Shown here: positions 23,799 through 31,284 of the stretch, one piece after another
Layout: each line of letters opens with the position of its first letter
Numbering within the stretch: the stretch's first letter is position 1
DNA from: Methanothrix sp.
GTDB lineage: Archaea > Halobacteriota > Methanosarcinia > Methanotrichales > Methanotrichaceae
Assembly: GCA_011620785.1 (NCBI GenBank)
Contig: WOYM01000053.1
Coordinates: 1 to 31,284 of the forward strand
Direction: 5' to 3'
Length of the DNA: 31,284 bases
The notes under the pieces: model-generated
What the model was told of the DNA's origin: nothing
Databases searched by the model: none
The model's input: only the letters and a program-made list of their open reading frames with translations
Program-made: the position numbers and the translations under genes

Positions 23799-24089
23799 CT
23801 ATTTCGATTTGTCGGACAGCTTTTTCTCCATATCAGCTTTCGCTTTCTCCGAATCAGCTTTTGTATGTGCCATCTTATTCTCGATATCGGCCGTCGCCTT
23901 CGCAGCATCAGCCTTCACATCAGCCTTTGCATAAGCTACTTTCTTCCCGAGATTATCGTGATCTATATTGGCCTTTATCTTCTCCACATCAGCATTTACA
24001 TCAGCCTTTGCATGTGCCAATTTATTTCCAATATCGGCTACTGCTTTCTTAGCATCAGCTTTTGCCTTCTCTACATCTGTCAATTTCAA
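23799..24089 (-). CDS. LEA-like / apolipoprotein-like coiled-coil repeat protein
   Basis: A 96-residue, highly charged, Ala/Lys/Asp-rich protein with no membrane segment. It is built of about three tandem units of roughly 24 residues, each with a core like NK(L/M)AH(A/T)KAD followed by an AD..KA..DI pattern: GNKLAHAKADVNADVEKIKA, GKKVAYAKADVKADAAKATA and ENKMAHTKADSEKAKADMEK. The composition and amphipathic helical periodicity are like group 3 LEA and related desiccation/stress proteins. TAGGAGAT is well placed before the ATG and a strong promoter lies at 24128-24143, so the gene is real despite low complexity. It heads a possible stress cluster with the DUF1328-type protein. Confidence 0.72.
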   Translation of the reverse strand: MKLTDVEKAKADAKKAVADIGNKLAHAKADVNADVEKIKANIDHDNLGKKVAYAKADVKADAAKATADIENKMAHTKADSEKAKADMEKKLSDKSK

Positions 24090-24127
24090 ATCTCCTATGC
24101 AATTCTATATCTACTACGATGTTATTG

Positions 24128-24143
24128 TATATATAGACTTTGG
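24128..24143 (-). promoter_or_regulatory. archaeal promoter of the LEA-like gene
   Basis: On the minus strand ACCAAAGT (BRE-like) runs into CTATATATA (TATA box, 24128-24136). Transcription would begin near 24105, giving a short leader with TAGGAGAT before the ATG at 24089. Confidence 0.6.
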
Positions 24144-24460
24144 TATCTAAAATGTTAGGTATGGAAGTTTCATAATGTAAAGACTCTTTATTGAAATTTG
24201 GAAAACGTCCCTTGTTCTTTTCTTATTGGATTTTCATGGACACTCGTGTCAGATTTCACTAGGACCCATATTTAAAATTTCGTTTATATGGCATACTGTA
24301 TCAAATAATTTATGGCATCAATACTATATATAATAAAATGTGGATAATATAGGCGATGGAATTTTTCTCCTATCACTTTTCAACAATCCTTTTAGGGCTG
24401 GTTGTATCTATAAATCCTACAGAATGTATTATTTCAGACGACAAAACCAATCTTGAGCCA
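24144..24460. other. AT-rich intergenic region
   Basis: About 320 nt of AT-rich sequence between the LEA-like promoter and the stop of carbamate kinase. A plus-strand TATA-like TACTATATATAATAAAATG occurs near 24322-24340, followed by a 42-codon frame from ATG 24356 to 24484 that runs into the end of the kinase gene. That frame has no ribosome binding site and is not called as a gene. Confidence 0.4.
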
Positions 24461-25300
24461 TTAGGGATCAATCCAGGTCCCTGATTCCTCCACCAAAGCG
24501 CTCTCCAGTTGCTCGACGTTGGTAATCAACGCGGATAGACCGGTGCACTCTGCGAAGATCGCCGATGCCTCTACCTTTGGGCCCATGGATCCAGGCGGAA
24601 ACTCTCCCTGAGCTAAAAGCCTTCGGGCTCGAGAGGCTTTCATTCTGCCGATATGCCTCTCGGATTTGCTGCCAAATCCGGTCGAGACATGGGGCGCATC
24701 GCTCAGGATGACAAATCTCTCTGCCCTGAGGGCCACGGCCAGCTTGCACGCGGTGAGGTCCTTATCGATCACCGCCTCTATTCCCTGAAGCCCACCGTTT
24801 TCATCTCTTATCACCGGTATCCCCCCTCCTCCACCGGCGATAATCAAATGGCCTTGGGCTGCAGCATCCTTAATGGCCTGCAGCTCGATTATCTCCTGGG
24901 GCCGGGGAGAAGGAACCACCCTCCGCCATCCCCTGCTTGCTGTCTCCTTCATTCTCCAACCCAGAGACTTGACAAGCTCTTCCGCCCCCTCCTGAGCATA
25001 GTAGGGGCCGACAGGCTTGGAGGGAGTGGCAAAGCCGGGATCATCAGGATCCACCAGAACCTGGGTCAGCAATGCTGCTATCCCCCTCTCCGGAATCTCG
25101 TTTCTCATAGATCGGCAAAGAAGGTAGCCAATGCTACCCTGGGTCTCGGCAACCATGATATCAAGAGTCTCAGGCGGTATGCAGTCTTTCGTGGCCTCAA
25201 TCCGCAGCAGTATCATGCCTACCTGAGGGCCGTTGCCATGAACAAGCACCATCCCCTCTCCCTGGTTCATGAGCAGCCTGACCGCTCGGGCAAATGCCAC
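24461..25300 (-). CDS. arcC: carbamate kinase, N-terminus missing
   Basis: Carbamate kinase (ATP + carbamate to carbamoyl phosphate, amino-acid-kinase fold). Recognisable blocks are VLVHGNGPQVGMILLRIEAT, DIMVAETQGSIGYLL, PSPRPQEIIELQAIK, LIIAGGGGGIPV, IEAVIDKDLTACKLA, FVILSDAPHV and the C-terminal FPPGSMGPKVEA. The first 25-30 residues of the family, with the phosphate-binding GGNAL segment, are absent. The frame opens only at GTG 25300, already well into the domain, and upstream codons in this frame (NPSTQERTAVAFARAVRLLM) meet a stop before any ATG. It overlaps the gene at 25197 out of frame by about 100 nt. The normal start was probably lost by deletion, so the enzyme is unlikely to be active. 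Confidence 0.82.
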   Translation of the reverse strand: MAFARAVRLLMNQGEGMVLVHGNGPQVGMILLRIEATKDCIPPETLDIMVAETQGSIGYLLCRSMRNEIPERGIAALLTQVLVDPDDPGFATPSKPVGPYYAQEGAEELVKSLGWRMKETASRGWRRVVPSPRPQEIIELQAIKDAAAQGHLIIAGGGGGIPVIRDENGGLQGIEAVIDKDLTACKLAVALRAERFVILSDAPHVSTGFGSKSERHIGRMKASRARRLLAQGEFPPGSMGPKVEASAIFAECTGLSALITNVEQLESALVEESGTWIDP

Positions 25301-26081
25301 TGCTGTTCTCTCTTGAGTTGAGGGATTTGGATATGGATTTGGATATGAACTCCTCGATCTTCTCCCTCAGATATGGCCGGTCCATATCCACCAGATCGTA
25401 CAGAACATAGGTGGATGGTTTATTGATCTGGATGAGCCGGCGCAGGTCTATGGGCGAGGCGATGATCACCGAATCGCATTCGGCTTTATTTATGGTCTCT
25501 TCCAATTCCCTGATCTGCTGGGGGTAGTAGCCCATGGCCGGAAGGACCCTTCCGATATGTCTGAACTTCGAGAAGATCTCCTTTAAGGATCCGACGACAT
25601 AAGGCCGGGGATCGATGATCTCTGCTGCGTTGTACCTCCTGGCCGCCACCTGGCCGGCACCATAGGCCATCTCCCCGTGGGTTATGGTCGGACCGTCCTC
25701 AACTATCAGCACTCTCTTGCCGGATATTGCTTTATGATCTTCTGCCGTGACTTCTGATCCGGCCACCACCACTCCTGCTTTTGGATTCAGCCTTGATGCA
25801 TTGGCCTGTATAGTTATAATGTCCTCTTCTGCAGCGGAGTTGGCTTTGTTGATTATCTCCTCAAGGGCATCCTCAGGCCAGATGGGAAGGCCAGCCGGAT
25901 AGAGCCCACCGCTGAGCTCTGGCGGATAAAGGCGGCAGGCAATATCCGGTATCTGAGTGGCAGTGAATCCCACCACCTCGAACTGGGGCCTGCTGCGAAA
26001 GAATACATTGAAGTTATGGAAGTCTCTGCCTGCCGCCCCGAGGATTAAAATTCGCTCCCTCTTCTTATCAGCTGTATACAT
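25197..26081 (-). CDS. cyclic 2,3-diphosphoglycerate synthase-like protein, GTPase core deleted
   Basis: A 294-residue frame. The start (RILILGAAGRDFHNFNVFFR, FTATQIPDIACRLYPPELSG) and later part (RVLIVEDGPTITHGEMAYGA, DPRPYVVGSLKEIF, VLPAMGYYPQQIRELEETIN, SPIDLRRLIQINKPS) match the archaeal cyclic 2,3-diphosphoglycerate synthase-like GTPase family, whose members are about 440-460 residues. Between them, PEDALEEI passes straight into INKANSAAEEDI, so some 150-170 residues including the P-loop are missing in frame (near 25845-25860). The last 36 or so residues (after ISKSISKSLNSR) are carbamate-kinase DNA read out of frame. ATP-dependent catalysis should be lost. Confidence 0.72.
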   Translation of the reverse strand: MYTADKKRERILILGAAGRDFHNFNVFFRSRPQFEVVGFTATQIPDIACRLYPPELSGGLYPAGLPIWPEDALEEIINKANSAAEEDIITIQANASRLNPKAGVVVAGSEVTAEDHKAISGKRVLIVEDGPTITHGEMAYGAGQVAARRYNAAEIIDPRPYVVGSLKEIFSKFRHIGRVLPAMGYYPQQIRELEETINKAECDSVIIASPIDLRRLIQINKPSTYVLYDLVDMDRPYLREKIEEFISKSISKSLNSRENSSGICPSGQAAHEPGRGDGACSWQRPSGRHDTAAD

Positions 26082-26226
26082 GATCTAAATTCCCTTTTGA
26101 TTGCAGCTGTGTTATGTATTTATACCCATTCGCCTTTACTATAATACGGCTTTGTAGCTCTGCATTGATCAGAGGATCGCAAATAAGCAGAGAGTGTAAT
26201 TTCGATTAGATTAGGAGGTAGGAAAG

Positions 26227-26529
26227 ATGACTGAGGAGAAGCCCAAACCGATCATATTTGCAGAGGCACTGGACGAAGGCGTCAATTCCGCTTTTGCATC
26301 CTTGAGAAATGAGATCATGAAAGATGGTGCGCTATCATCCAAAGATAAGGCGATCGTCGGACTGGCATGTGCTGTGGCCATTCGATGCGACACCTGTGTC
26401 GAGTTTCATAAAAAAGTGGCCAAAATGGCAGGAGTGACCCGAGAGGAGATGCTGGAGGCAGCGGCCATTGGGGGACTGGTCCGCCTGGGCTCAGGCTTTG
26501 CCACTGCATCCATCATCCTGGATGATTAG
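26227..26529 (+). CDS. AhpD-like / carboxymuconolactone decarboxylase family protein
   Basis: A 100-residue all-helical protein of the CMD/AhpD family. The redox motif is C54-DT-C57 followed by EFH61 (RCDTCVEFHKK), as in AhpD-like disulfide reductases, with the surrounding KAIVGLACAVAIRC and AGVTREEMLEAAAIGGLVRL typical of the family. It probably acts in thiol/peroxide redox reactions or as an unspecific stress protein; a decarboxylase role is unlikely in this setting. TTAGGAGGTAGG lies just before the ATG. It converges with fdhA, with 66 nt between stops. Confidence 0.88.
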   Translation: MTEEKPKPIIFAEALDEGVNSAFASLRNEIMKDGALSSKDKAIVGLACAVAIRCDTCVEFHKKVAKMAGVTREEMLEAAAIGGLVRLGSGFATASIILDD

Positions 26530-26595
26530 GAACCTGTTGTCTCTGATCCCGTACAATAGCCTGGACCCCTTCTGCAGGACGGCGATATCATCAAA

Positions 26596-28641
26596 TCATC
26601 TCATGGACTCAATTCTGCAGGCGGCCATCTTGTATTCGGGGATCCTGGATACGGGATCAAGGGCGTCGGATGTCAAGAGGTTGGTCCCATGATAATGGAA
26701 GGGCATGAAGGCCATCCCCGACATGACCCTATCCGAAATTTTTGCCCGGGCCTCCGCCTCTCCCCTGCGGGTTTTCACTGCTACCATTTCGCCCTCAGCG
26801 ATCTTGAGATTTGAGGCATCAACGGGATTGACCTCCACATATAACTCCGACTCCCGCTCATGCAGTGACGGGCTGCGCATGGTCATCGAGCCGCCATTAT
26901 AATGAAGCACTACCCTTCCTGTGCTGAGCAGAATGGGATACTCCGGGCTGGTGACCTCTCCGGGAGGAGTGTTTTGCAGGTCGAAGATCCTCGCCCTGCC
27001 GTCCGAGGTGGAGAACCTCTGCAGGTGCAGTATCTCCGTTCCGGGATGCTGCTCATCTGGGCAGGGCCAGAGAACCCCACCGACCCTCGATATCCTTTCC
27101 TGGCTCATGCCCTTGTATTGGGGCACCAGGCTGCGGATCTCCTCTAACACCTGGGAGGGATTATCATAAGCCATCTCCTCGCCCAGTCCCAGCCGCCTGG
27201 CGATCTCGCAGATGATCCAGACTCCCTCTTTTGCCTCCCCCGGAGGCTCTATGGCCCTGTCGATCCATTGCACTCTTCTCTCCATGGAGGTATAGCTTCC
27301 GTTCTTCTCCGCCCAGGCGGCAGCAGGCAGGATGACGTCCGCCATCTTCGCTGTGGGGGTCATGAATATCTCCTGCACCACCAGGAAATCCAGGCTCTCC
27401 AGAGCGTGGCGGGTCTTATTGACATTGGCGTCGCATACTATCGGATCCTCTCCGGTGATGTAAAGGGCCTTGAGGCGTCCGTCTATTGCCGCATCGTTCA
27501 TGTCGGTCGAGGTCAGGCCCGGGCCGAGGGGCAGGTCAGTGGCATTCCAGGCCGCCCGGAAAAACTCAATCGTCTTGGGATCCTCCGATCTCCTGTAGCC
27601 AGGATAGAACTCCGGCATCCCCCCCACATCGCAGTTCCCCTGGACATTGTTCTGGCCGCGCATGGGCCAGACGCCGGCTCCAGGCCTTCCTATCTGGCCG
27701 CAGATGAGGGCAATGGTGGCGCAGGTCATAACGTTATCAGTTCCAGAGACGTGCTGGGTGATGCCCATGGAATAGAGTAGAGCTGAGGCGGAAGATTTTG
27801 CGTAGACCCTGGCTGCCTTTACGATCTCGGCAATGTCCAGGCCCGTCTTCTCTGCCGCCTCTTCCATTGAGAAAACCGACAGGCTATCTTTGAGCTCTTG
27901 GAAGCCGGTGGTGCGGTAGCCAATAAAATCAGCATCCTCCAGACCTTCGTCGACGATGACCTTCATCATCCCCCGGAGAAGATCTATGTCCGATCCAGGA
28001 TTCAGGCGAAGGTGAATGTCCGCCATCCAGGTGGTGGAGGTGATCCGGGGATCGGCCACAATCACCACTGCCCCATTATCCTTTGCCTTCTCTACCCAGC
28101 GGGAGACGATTGGATGGGCCTCAGTGAAGTTGGTGCCGATGGCGAAAATGCATTTGGAGTTCTCCAGGTCGAGAAGGTTGTTGGTCATGGCACCGGCGCC
28201 AAAGGAGGCGCCCAGACCCATCACAGTGGGTGAATGGCAGAGCCTGGCGCAGTTGTCCACGTTGGGCGATCCCAGGAGCCGGGCCATCTTCTGCATCAGG
28301 TAGTTCTCCTCGTTATTGCAGCGGGAGGAGACGAGAAAGCCCAGGGACTTCGGGCCATACCGGTCCAGGTTCCTTGCCAGACCCTGAGCCACCAGCTCCA
28401 GGGCCTCGTCCCAGCTTATAGGGACGAAATCGCTTCCAGACCTTTTCAGGGGATACACGAGACGTTCCTGGTTATTCAAAAGCTCCAGAACGGAGTTTCC
28501 CTTGGGGCAGAGAGCGCCAACGCAGGTTGGGTGGTCGGTCATGTATTTGATGCCTGTGGCTTTGCCCTTCTCGACCTGGATGAATAGGCCGCAACCCACA
28601 GCACAATAGGGGCACAGGGATGCGATCAGCTTGGTCGACAT
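26596..28641 (-). CDS. fdhA: formate dehydrogenase alpha subunit (molybdopterin oxidoreductase)
   Basis: A 681-residue molybdopterin/[4Fe-4S] oxidoreductase, full length. The N-terminal cluster ligands are C10, C13, C17 and C45 (CPYCAVGCG and CVGALCPKG). The metal ligand is C135 followed by H136 (NCARLCHSPTV), the Cys form rather than selenocysteine. Pterin-binding blocks include GMITQHVSGTDN-like SMGITQHVSGTDNVMTCATI, RPGAGVWPMRGQNNVQG and the C-terminal VVLHYNGGSMTMRS. In methanogens FdhA works with an F420-reducing FdhB subunit; no fdhB lies next to it here. GAGGTG is 9 nt or so before the ATG. The orphan position leaves the electron partner open: an FdhB elsewhere, or another oxidoreductase role. 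Confidence 0.9.
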   Translation of the reverse strand: MSTKLIASLCPYCAVGCGLFIQVEKGKATGIKYMTDHPTCVGALCPKGNSVLELLNNQERLVYPLKRSGSDFVPISWDEALELVAQGLARNLDRYGPKSLGFLVSSRCNNEENYLMQKMARLLGSPNVDNCARLCHSPTVMGLGASFGAGAMTNNLLDLENSKCIFAIGTNFTEAHPIVSRWVEKAKDNGAVVIVADPRITSTTWMADIHLRLNPGSDIDLLRGMMKVIVDEGLEDADFIGYRTTGFQELKDSLSVFSMEEAAEKTGLDIAEIVKAARVYAKSSASALLYSMGITQHVSGTDNVMTCATIALICGQIGRPGAGVWPMRGQNNVQGNCDVGGMPEFYPGYRRSEDPKTIEFFRAAWNATDLPLGPGLTSTDMNDAAIDGRLKALYITGEDPIVCDANVNKTRHALESLDFLVVQEIFMTPTAKMADVILPAAAWAEKNGSYTSMERRVQWIDRAIEPPGEAKEGVWIICEIARRLGLGEEMAYDNPSQVLEEIRSLVPQYKGMSQERISRVGGVLWPCPDEQHPGTEILHLQRFSTSDGRARIFDLQNTPPGEVTSPEYPILLSTGRVVLHYNGGSMTMRSPSLHERESELYVEVNPVDASNLKIAEGEMVAVKTRRGEAEARAKISDRVMSGMAFMPFHYHGTNLLTSDALDPVSRIPEYKMAACRIESMR

Positions 28642-29038
28642 AATAGTGGCACCTCATCCAGAACGGTATTCTTGCGAGCGTCATTCACAATGGTCAGCAT
28701 ATTCACCATCAGTAGCACCTGCCAGCATATACATTCCTGGTATCTAATATATGAAGATATTGCATCAACGCTGACTGCTATATCTCAGCTCGAACTCTGT
28801 ATGTTGCGGGCATTGCAGAACCTGGAAGGTAGTATGGATGGTTTAGTAGTTCGGGCCACCGGCCTGATCTATTTTAAATATTGGGAGCCTCAATCGAAAC
28901 TACATTCCCACAGTCACTTTTAAGCATGCAATGGAGAGGATTTGGAGATGGCCTTTGAGATTGAAGGATTGAAGCTATATGCCCAAGAGACCCTTGCCCG
29001 ACTTAATTAATCAAATCGAGATGATTTGACGATCTTCA
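28642..29038. other. intergenic region with a possible micro-ORF
   Basis: About 400 nt upstream of fdhA. A TATA-like TTCATATATTAG on the minus strand near 28746-28757 could serve fdhA. On the plus strand, TATA-like ATTTTAAATATTGG (about 28869-28882) is followed at a reasonable distance by a 20-codon frame, ATG 28948 to TAA 29010 (MAFEIEGLKLYAQETLARLN), preceded by a GGAG. It could be a micro-ORF or the stub of a lost gene. Nothing else is recognised. Confidence 0.35.
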
Positions 29039-29423
29039 TCATAGGTTCCGGAGCTGCATAGTAATCGGATAGGAACAATCGCCATCGATGCATATCTGTG
29101 GAGACATATCGGAACAGCTTCCATCGATGCATATCGCATTTGCAGGGCAGATATTTCCGCATTCACCACAGTTCAGTGGATCGATGCTGGTGTCAGTGCA
29201 CTTTTCATTGCAGACATCCAGGCTCGCCATGCAGGTGCAAACACCTTTGATGCAGACCATTCCCAGAGAGCAGACATTTCCGCACGATCCGCATATCGAT
29301 GCAAGTTCCATTGCAGGGGAACACGCCATCCGGGCAGACTGGACCCGAGGAAGGTGCGGCCAGGCCGTCGGCAGTTGCACAGGCTACAAGAATCAGAATC
29401 GATGAGTAACCACTCATTTGCAT
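29039..29423 (-). pseudogene. frameshifted secreted Cys-rich repeat protein
   Basis: Two overlapping frames together make one protein. The first (start ATG 29423) gives a signal peptide, MQMSGYSSILILVACATADG, then SSGPVCPDGVFPCNGTCIDM. The second continues ICGSCGNVCSLGMVCIKGVC, NEKCTDTSIDPLNCGECGNI and CPANAICIDGSCS. These are repeats of the type C-x-G-x-C-x-D...DPxNCGxCGNxC, as found in secreted Cys-rich (Stig1-like) proteins. At the first repeat the expected DPxNC between CIDM and CGSCGN is missing and the frame changes (around 29295-29310), so the gene is broken by a small deletion. The C-terminus adds a short near-repeat, CIDGDCS. No function can be assigned. Confidence 0.65.
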
Positions 29424-29483
29424 CAGTTGTATGTATCATTTTCTCTCATCTACCACTGCTGCAACATCTGGGCTCGAAACAGC

Positions 29484-29783
29484 TCAATTGCTGTCCGATC
29501 TCACCCTGGACAGCTTTGACTGCATAGAGATCTCCTTGTCCAGGCGCATGTCTATTCTTATGGAGGTGATTATCCTTTTAACGCCCATCTGAACAAGCTT
29601 ATCGTTTGCCTTCTCCATCAGATCGAATAGCTCCTGGAGGCTCTTGGCCTCTACTGCAGTGGACATGGGACCTGGAATGAAGTTCACCTCTGCCTCCCCT
29701 AAAAGATGGTGGATGGCTTTGATGTAGTCTCCTGCGTTGGTCCCCGATCCCATGGGGACCATGGAGAATTCAGCTACTATCAT
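29484..29783 (-). CDS. MTH1187-family thiamine-binding protein
   Basis: A 99-residue protein of the MTH1187/YkoF-like thiamine-binding superfamily (COG0011). It begins at MIVAEFSMVPMGSGTNAGDY, the usual family N-terminus, and has the conserved FIPGPMSTAVEA, a central helix (LFDLMEKANDKLVQMG) and the strand VKRIITSIRIDMRLDK. The upstream extension to 29909 does not fit the family. A TATA-like TTTCTATATC at 29805-29814 lies 22-31 nt before this ATG, so the message is probably leaderless, and no Shine-Dalgarno is present. Family members bind thiamine or a related ligand in the cytoplasm and form tetramers. The C-terminus (KEISMQSKLSRVRSDSN) is complete. Confidence 0.85.
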   Translation of the reverse strand: MIVAEFSMVPMGSGTNAGDYIKAIHHLLGEAEVNFIPGPMSTAVEAKSLQELFDLMEKANDKLVQMGVKRIITSIRIDMRLDKEISMQSKLSRVRSDSN

Positions 29784-29933
29784 GATAATACTGTAGTACT
29801 GCAAGATATAGAAATGTTTTCTAAGCTCGTCCTGCAAATGATGGGCGAATAGCCAGGACCTTGACCAGGCAGGGAATCGAAGAGCATTACAGATTGATGA
29901 ACCGAGCAAGAGACCGATAGATTCGCATTATGG

Positions 29934-30140
29934 CTACGATGCCGTTGATGGCCGGAGAATCAACTCCAGCAGCTCTGCCAGCAATCTCCAGAGGCTGGAG
30001 TCTGAAGCCTCCTCAGAGGTTTTTCCCAGAACCACATCCTCGACCTTGATATTCCTCCAGACATATGGATGGCACAATCTAGAAATCCAGTGATATAGTG
30101 AAGGCAGGATACATCCACCCGAAAATATTTTAATCTTCAA
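29934..30140 (-). CDS. doubtful small ORF
   Basis: A 68-residue frame starting MKIKIFSGGCILPSLYHWIS and ending SSLWRLLAELLELILRPSTA. The C-terminal half is amphipathic and looks protein-like, the N-terminal half less so. No ribosome binding site was identified and no family is recognised. It may be a remnant left beside the inserted transposase gene. Confidence 0.2.
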   Translation of the reverse strand: MKIKIFSGGCILPSLYHWISRLCHPYVWRNIKVEDVVLGKTSEEASDSSLWRLLAELLELILRPSTAS

Positions 30141-30167
30141 GCGAAATGTACCCTGTGTGACCCTTCA

Positions 30168-31284
30168 ATGACACAAATACAGCTTACCATGAAAAACTTT
30201 CCCTTCGCCGAACAGTTGAAAGCGATTTTCGAGGGATATTCGGACGATTACGAGTACACTTCGAATGGAATCTTCCGCAAAATTAAACCACCATTATGTA
30301 CTGATTGCGGGACTCCCCTGAACCATAATGGCTTCAATAATCATACCAAGATGCTACTCGGCGATGTTAAGATCGGCAAATATCTGTGTCCCAATTGCAG
30401 CAAAAATATTGAGGAAGAACATGGGTTTTGGGAGAACGCGACGAGCGCATTTTTCGGATTATTTGGCGGTCTTTGTCAGCTCCTGAGGGTTAATCATGTC
30501 TCCCTAGAGGTAATCGAGAAAGTATCGAACTACATCTATCCGCGCAGCAAGGACACCATTTGCACGATGATCAAATCTGCGACAGATACTATGGTGGTTC
30601 CCAAAATCGAAGATGTTCAATTTGTTCACTATGATGAGCAGCATCCCAAGGCAGGTAGAAGTCAGAAATACCGACTAACTCTCCTCGATTATAGGACAAA
30701 ACAAGTGATTGCAGATGAGTTATTCGACTCAAAAGATGGGGCAACCATCGAGGATTTCCTTCGAAGAAACCTAGACGTACATAAACCTATATTTATAGTA
30801 ACGGATCTTTATAGAGGCTATGATGAAATATTCAGGAAAATTTTTGGAAATCGAGTGGCCCATCAATTCTGTTTGTTTCATCAGGACAAGCTCATAGTCA
30901 ATGATTTTCCGAAAAAGACAACAATCGAAGAAGAACTACTCAAATATAGAATATTAAATATATTTTATGATAGGACATCAGAAATGCAATGGCTTTCATG
31001 TCTGATTGAAGAAGAGCAAGAGATGAAAAAACGAGGCGAAAAGACATACAAGGAATGGCTAGAAGAAGCACAGAAATGGTTTAGTAAGTTTGTTTATGGT
31101 TTGGAGAAGGAACGAAGAAGAAATCATAGGAATATGGAGACAAGAAGTTTATACGATGCTAAGAAAAATTTGGATGAATTAATGAATGAAATTGGTGTAT
31201 TTAAGATTATAATTCAAAAAAGATTAAAGCAAATCGAGAAGGATTGGCAACATCTTATGATCTTCCAATTATTCGATGGCGCTC
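30168..31284 (+). mobile_element. DDE-type transposase with N-terminal zinc ribbon, 3' end outside window
   Basis: An open frame from ATG 30168 to the window edge (372 codons, incomplete). Residues C44, C47, C74 and C77 (CTDCG and CPNCSK) form a zinc ribbon. An RNase H-like core follows with D156 (HYDEQHP) and D213 (IVTDLYRGYDEIF), then VAHQFCLFHQDKL; the catalytic Glu would lie in or beyond the visible part. This is the layout of archaeal IS transposases related to the ISL3/MULE-type DDE group; I cannot assign the IS family. Its 3' half is distinctly more AT-rich than the surrounding genes, consistent with transfer. The inverted repeat of the element was not identified. Confidence 0.75.

Noticed and set aside
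23711..23908. Arg-rich minus-strand frame next to the LEA-like gene
   Set aside because: Most of it is the repeat gene read in another frame; its composition follows from the repeats.
24356..24484. 42-codon plus-strand frame after a TATA-like sequence
   Set aside because: No ribosome binding site, runs into the 3' end of carbamate kinase, no protein-like pattern.
1..31284. tRNA, rRNA or CRISPR array
   Set aside because: No TTCGA-type T-loop within a cloverleaf, no rRNA-like stretch and no regularly spaced direct repeats were found by eye.

Overview
The window is a chromosomal stretch from a methanogenic archaeon, most likely of the Methanothrix (Methanosaeta) group. This is an inference. 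It rests on archaeal BRE/TATA promoters with several apparently leaderless genes, an MTH1187-type thiamine-binding protein, a cyclic 2,3-diphosphoglycerate synthase relative, an F420-type formate dehydrogenase alpha subunit, CobN plus ChlI/ChlD-type chelatase genes, and secreted substrate-binding proteins with dockerin-like N-termini. No rRNA, tRNA or CRISPR array was seen.

Layout. (1) 1-389: a gene start running off the left edge and the C-terminal stub of an ABC-2 permease. (2) 426-5320, minus strand: a substrate-binding protein (SBP1) that appears to have lost an internal block, an ABC-2 permease/ATPase pair, and a fused ChlI-ChlD AAA+/vWA chelatase motor. (3) 5432-13246, plus strand: SBP2, FecCD-type permease 1, a 1268-residue CobN-like chelatase and FecCD-type permease 2. 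SBP2-permease 1 and permease 2 are each preceded by the same 31-nt promoter/operator element (29 of 31 identical). Short ORFs overlap or immediately precede cobN and permease 2 by ATGA stop/start overlaps. Together these genes look like one metal or tetrapyrrole uptake and (de)chelation system that lacks its own FecE-type ATPase. (4) 13458-18995: a small orphan-family protein, a methyltransferase, a hybrid histidine kinase, a secreted two-repeat protein and a COG2102 ATP-pyrophosphatase. (5) 19252-24089: a secreted protein that seems to begin at AUA, a small winged-helix protein, an AI-2E-type membrane protein, a second copy of the orphan family, another secreted protein, a DUF1328-type membrane protein and a LEA-like repeat protein. 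(6) 24461-28641: carbamate kinase and a cDPG-synthase-like gene, both apparently cut by deletions, then an AhpD-like protein and a formate dehydrogenase alpha subunit. (7) 29039-31284: a frameshifted Cys-rich secreted protein, a thiamine-binding protein and a transposase running off the right edge.

Two themes stand out. One is the compact chelatase/transporter island with a shared operator. The other is gene decay: a permease stub, an SBP lacking part of its second lobe, a cDPG-synthase relative without its P-loop, a carbamate kinase without its N-terminus, and a frameshifted Cys-rich protein. All family assignments come from recognition of motifs and remembered family sequences; no search was run.
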